DNA from: Lyophyllum atratum
Lineage: Eukaryota > Basidiomycota > Agaricomycetes > Agaricales > Lyophyllaceae
Length of the DNA stretch: 64,000 nt
Reading direction: 5' to 3'
Assembly: GCA_014905825.1 (NCBI GenBank)
Contig: JACGCN010000001.1
Coordinates: 1,488,001 to 1,552,000, forward strand
The notes under the pieces were generated by a model. The model was not told the DNA's origin, did not search any database, and worked only from the letters and a program-made list of their open reading frames with translations. This document shows positions 59,591-64,000 of this stretch, piece after piece. The position numbers were made by a program, and so were the translations under genes. Position 1 is the stretch's first letter. Each line of letters starts with the position of its first letter.

Positions 59591-62500
59591 CTAGAGAAGA
59601 AATGGATTAGAACAGACGCTTTTGGAAACGTAGCACAACGTACAGCAAAGCCGCTCAACGTTCTGCTTGAGTAAGATGATAGGCCTTGGCTTTGGGAAGC
59701 CCGATAGGACCTTGACGATGATCCCAAAGTAGAGGAGGCATGGGATGAGCTGTTCGGTCGTCGTTGGGCCGCCTGCCGCCACCGTCGTACGGGCTGAGCG
59801 AGCTGTCAAAGGAGTGGGAGCACTGATGAGGGACTTTTTGGGAGTCTCGTTTAATTGCTTAGTACGACTACTACTCAAGTTGGACGAAGACGCTTGTCGA
59901 TTTTGTTGTCGAGGAAGGTACTTTTGGTCGCCGACCAGACGCGACGAATGGATGGCGCATAGCAGCCTGTGGTTTAATCCTCCTTTCGGGATCCCAGACG
60001 AGACATTTGGAGATGAAATCTAAAAAGTCTTCATCGGTGCAGCGAAGAACTTGTTGCAAGGTCTTGGTGCCAGGTTTACGCCGACGGCCCTTTGAGTTGA
60101 TAACTGCTCGTGGAGCTCCGTTGAGATCTAGAAACAAACTGCATCAGGCTTTCGTTCAGAGACATATTGGCGAGTGGCAAGGTCGTACCGAAGAACAATT
60201 TCTTCCGGGTGCTGCGATTGATATACTCCTTTTCCGGAACTCCAAGTACCTCCATGATGCAAGATAACTGCTCCTGCTCATTTTCGCCTGGAAAAATGGG
60301 GAAGCCAGTGTACAACTCCGCGAGAATGCAGCCCAAGCTCCACATATCGATGGCCATGTGATAGTTCATGCCGAGGATGACTTCTGGTGATCGATAAAAT
60401 CGACTCTGAATGTAAGTGTAGACTAATAACGACTGTCAACAATCGTAACAGCGCAATGCAGTGTAGTAACATACTTTTCTCGTTCTCGAAGCAGCTGCTT
60501 CCAAAGTCTATCACCTTGATTGCGCTTTTTGACGGGTGACGCAGGAGCACATTCTAGGAAGAGTTAGTTGCGATTTTGACCTCGATGTAGCAGACTCTGA
60601 CCTCGGGTTTGAGGTCACAATGCACAATACGGTGATGACGCATAAGGGACAGCGACATGAGCATTTGGCTTGTGAAACGTCGAATAAGAGCTGTAGTGAA
60701 GCCGACGAATCCGTTGGCTTTGATGAGCTCATACAGATTAATGCTCAACAACTCCGTCGCGATGCACAGATGGTTGCGGAAGTAGAAATGTTCGATCATC
60801 TTCAGAACGTGGTGCTTCCCATCAGCGTCCTAGAAGGACGTTAGCAATGATCACCCAGAGCATCCTGAAGTGCGTACCCATTTCCGCAGGTTGTCCAAGA
60901 TTTTGATTTCTACCAGAGCTTGATGGTGAAACCTCTTCTTGTTCCGGATGATCTTCACAGCTACAGATTCTCCAGTGCAATGATCCCGACACTGCAGTAC
61001 CTGTCCAAAGGAGCCCTTTCCAAGAGTGTCGATGATCTCGTAGCGGTACGCGAGATGATCCTTATTGACAACAAGATAATCACCACGTTCGTCATCATAA
61101 CCGTAATTGTTGGTCGAAATATCCAGCGTGGCAGGTTTCTTTTTGCTCTTGGCACCGAGGCAGTACACGGACGGATAGTCCAGGATCTCCTTCCGTTCAT
61201 AATCGGAAAGGTATTGCGATGAATTCCGTAGAGTAGCTGCAAATGGCAAGTCAGCAAAGCAGCGAAGAGTCACAATCATATGTCATACATGACGGTGACG
61301 TTGGTGTGCCAGGCGGCAATGGTTCTGGGAATTGCAGGAGCTCGTCCAACTCTTCTTGTGTTGCGCCAGCGGCCATTTTCTTGGCTTGTTGTCGCCGAAT
61401 ATAGTGGAGCATCTCCTCATCTCCAAGAAGTTCCTCCTCATCTACAGTACTTGGTGCAGGGGATGGTGTAGAGAGTGACTGACGGCTAGAAGAAGGCGAG
61501 TTCATTGCCTGATGAATACCTTGTCCAGCAGCGTTCGACGATCGCGCCGTTGGCAGTGAGATCTTTGGAGCTAGAAGCTTCAACTTCGACGGAGAAAGGG
61601 CGGAGAATCGATGATGGTGGGTAGAGGTTTCGGTAGAAGCTGCAGGTGTCGACATCGAGGTGATCGAGCTCGTAGATGCCTTGCGTGCAGTGAACGACAC
61701 AGAGTCCCGACTACCTTTACGGATACTATTTGATGCAATGGATTGGCGAGGGACGCGCGAGGTTGACATCGATGGCGAAGCGCGAATAGAGGAATGTTTG
61801 GCCGTCTTTGCAGGTGTCTCCTCCCCATAATCCATGACCCCAAATTCATTTATTGCGCCACTGGGCGACGGATTCGTGGACGAGGATGCAGGCTCCGCAA
61901 CATTGACAGTGGCACTGGCACGACGAATACTCAACGCGGACCCAGAGCCTTTGAGTGGAGGTGACGCCGCCGCTGATGTGCGGCTAGAAATCCGAGGTAT
62001 CTTGGTAGGGGTTTCTTTCGGATGGCCGGAGACAGAGTTCATCATTGATGATGGTGGCTCCTTGAACTCCTTCAATGTCTGAGAGCTGTTGGTCCAATTG
62101 GTACCAACAGAGGGAGATCCTGCTATCGTAGGTAGCTGGTTTCGGCTACGAAGGGAGCTGTCAGATTGCTTCTGCATCGAGCTAACTGTCTGAGATGTAA
62201 GTCTAGAGGTCGAGGAGGCTGTTCGGGATAGTGTGGGCTGAGCGACTGGCGTCGACGTCGAATTTGAGGGTTTCAAACGGGCCACACGTTGCGCAGTTGC
62301 AGGTTCTAAAGCCGACATATGCATTGGAGGAAGATTCACAGGGGACTTTGGTTTCCTAGGATCAGTTGAAGATAGCGTCTAGAAAACGTTTTAGTCGGCT
62401 TATGTGATATACAGGTGTAAGACACTTACTTTGCCTCGTTTCCTCGTGACACCGCCCATCAGGACGGATATCCGACTTTCGCTACGATCCTTATCCTCTT

Positions 62501-64000
62501 TTTTCTGTCTCTCTTTTTCAAGTTTCTCCTGTTTCCCCTTCTCCTTCTCCGCGTCTTTCATCCTCTGCAGCTCCTTGGCTAGCTTCTTTTGCATCAGAAT
62601 GAAGGCTTCTCCGAGAGCTGGATTTGAGCAAGGACGGCAGACCCAGGCTTAGCACGGACGACTTCTTGTGCGTAGAACCTGGCACAGAGGTCGACGGTGG
62701 GTTGTGCTGATCTCGAGGGGGTGGAGTCACTTTCTGCCGACCTTGGGCAGAGGACAAATTTCCAGATGAGAGGTGGGAGATGACGAGGTCGCTACTGGAG
62801 TTGGAAGGAGGAAGTTGCATAGATTGCGAGGATGAGCGACGGAAGAAAGGGATGGAAGACGGCGTTAGGCGTTTCGACTGCCCACGGCGAACGGACGCGG
62901 TAGGACTGAGCGGGCCGGACTGAGGAACCGAGAGCCCTGAGGTAGTATGGTTTGTGTCCCCGCTAGAGCCTGTACCAGTGCGACTGAGAGCATGGCTTCG
63001 GTCTGGAGTCTTGGAAGAAGCCGACGGCAGGGCTGGAGTACGCACAGATCCAACTGAAGACAATGAAGCTAGTGAACCAGCAGAAACCATCGCATCTGGT
63101 TGCTTGGTCTCCCAGTCCTTCGAAGACGCCTTTGAGGAAACGCCTTGGTCTTTGGAAGTTGCTTTGCGTATCTGTTGTCCGAAGGCGCCAGCCCGAGGGC
63201 TCAGGGGGAAACCAGATTTCTGACTTGATGACGATGGCGAACTCGAGAAATTGAGATTAAGAGCGCTAGAGAAGCTCCATTTCTTCGAAGGTGTCTTCGG
63301 TACCGCTGGTGCAGACTCGGGAGCAGAATTGACGCTTGTGTAACCGGATGTGTAGTGTTGACTGAGACGATGACCTTGTGCGAGGGGCGATGGGGCAGTC
63401 GGTGGGGGGCTTGTAAACGACGGAACTTCAAGAGACGTTGCGCGTTCTTGGATAAGGTCTTGCCCGGCGGTTTTCTCTCTCTCTTCAGGACCTTGAAGTT
63501 GAGGAAATGTGAAGCTAACGGATGTCGGTAGCGGTGAGCGATAGCTTGACAGATCCTTTGGCAAGGGAGGCACAGGCGGCACCGTAACATCCTCTGATGC
63601 ATCGCTGTTTATTGCAAGAGCGGCAACCCGATCTTTGAGGGAAGTGGCGTCACTGGAATGAATGCTGGAGATGTCGCTGCCAGCACTGTTCCTTCTCGCT
63701 TTACCAGTGGAATGTCGGCCAGACGTTCCCGACACAGATGTCATACTTGTATTCGTGGACATAGACGCAGAATCACGCGAACTGGGAGTACTTGTGTACG
63801 TCGTCGAGGACGTGGATCCACGTTTGGGGGTAAAGCTTGATCGAGTACTAGCTGTACCTGCCTTCTTCGGAGTCTTTTCTGTCCCTGGTGTAGCCCCCGA
63901 CAGCTCGTCGCTACTGATAGCAGTCCCAATTAGATCGCTGTTGCCGCCTAAAGCATCCGTGATCGCCAAGCCAAGGCCAATGCTTTGACGTGGTTCGCGT
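59591..64000 (-). CDS. Pom1-like DYRK-family protein kinase, 5' end beyond window
   Basis: Dual-specificity Tyr-regulated kinase; fission yeast Pom1 controls cell polarity and size. The gene enters from the right edge ([20 protein letters not shown]). A very long Ser/Thr-rich disordered region follows (63969 to about 61300), with a lysine/glutamate stretch ([18 protein letters not shown]) and [20 protein letters not shown]. The DYRK-homology box is [20 protein letters not shown]. The kinase domain has [61 protein letters not shown] and the activation loop [17 protein letters not shown] with the autophosphorylated YxY. It ends with [20 protein letters not shown]. The tail has [20 protein letters not shown]. 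Extra bases lie near 62591 and about 59935. The exact stop (about 59591) is uncertain. Confidence 0.87.

Overview
The window looks like nuclear DNA of a mushroom-forming basidiomycete (Agaricomycetes). Genes are densely packed on both strands. Nearly every gene is cut by several introns of about 45-65 bases with GT-AG ends and CTRAY-like branch sites. The proteins read like agaricomycete orthologs, and secreted families typical of wood- and litter-associated fungi are present (GH35 beta-galactosidase, GMC oxidoreductase, fasciclin protein, a small cysteine-containing secreted protein). I see no bacterial operons, CRISPR arrays, rRNA genes or complete transposons. I did not find a convincing tRNA gene by eye.

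Layout. 0-17.8 kb holds mitochondrial ribosomal protein L46 (-, running off the left edge), V-ATPase subunit H (+), TRAPPC13 (-), a small secreted protein (-), an FG nucleoporin (+), the mitochondrial inner-membrane protein YME2 (+), an EI24-like membrane protein (+) and a HIRIP3-like chromatin protein (+). 18-26.6 kb holds a GH35 beta-galactosidase (-), the ESCRT-II subunit VPS25 (+), a 1.5 kb stretch with no clear gene, and an orphan coiled-coil protein (+). 26.8-38.2 kb holds HOOK (+), RNA 3'-phosphate cyclase (+), the Cdc50 flippase subunit (-), MCM-binding protein (+) and phosphopentomutase (-). 39-45.6 kb holds an Rco1-like double-PHD protein (-), PRP38 (+) and mitochondrial L15 (-). 46.5-53 kb holds a secreted GMC oxidoreductase (+), tRNA dimethylallyltransferase (+) and a fasciclin protein (-). 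53-64 kb holds V-ATPase subunit A (-), 26S proteasome ATPase RPT1 (+), a mitochondrial dehydrogenase kinase (+) and a Pom1/DYRK kinase (-, open at the right edge).

Most genes are unrelated housekeeping genes. Links by function are loose: V-ATPase subunits H and A lie about 50 kb apart; HOOK, VPS25 and TRAPPC13 all serve membrane traffic; L46, L15, YME2 and the dehydrogenase kinase are mitochondrial. Several divergent pairs share very short promoters, and several convergent pairs have almost touching 3' ends.

The most striking property of the raw sequence is not a new gene system. Many conserved genes need a one-base frame correction inside an exon, and in about five of six cases an extra base is present rather than a missing one. 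Other genes (VPS25, PRP38, L15, phosphopentomutase, VMA1, RPT1, the dehydrogenase kinase) read cleanly through every exon. Uncorrected read or assembly errors are the simplest cause. Exon coordinates below were assembled by eye from splice signals and protein conservation, and should be taken as approximate except where a start or stop codon is stated.
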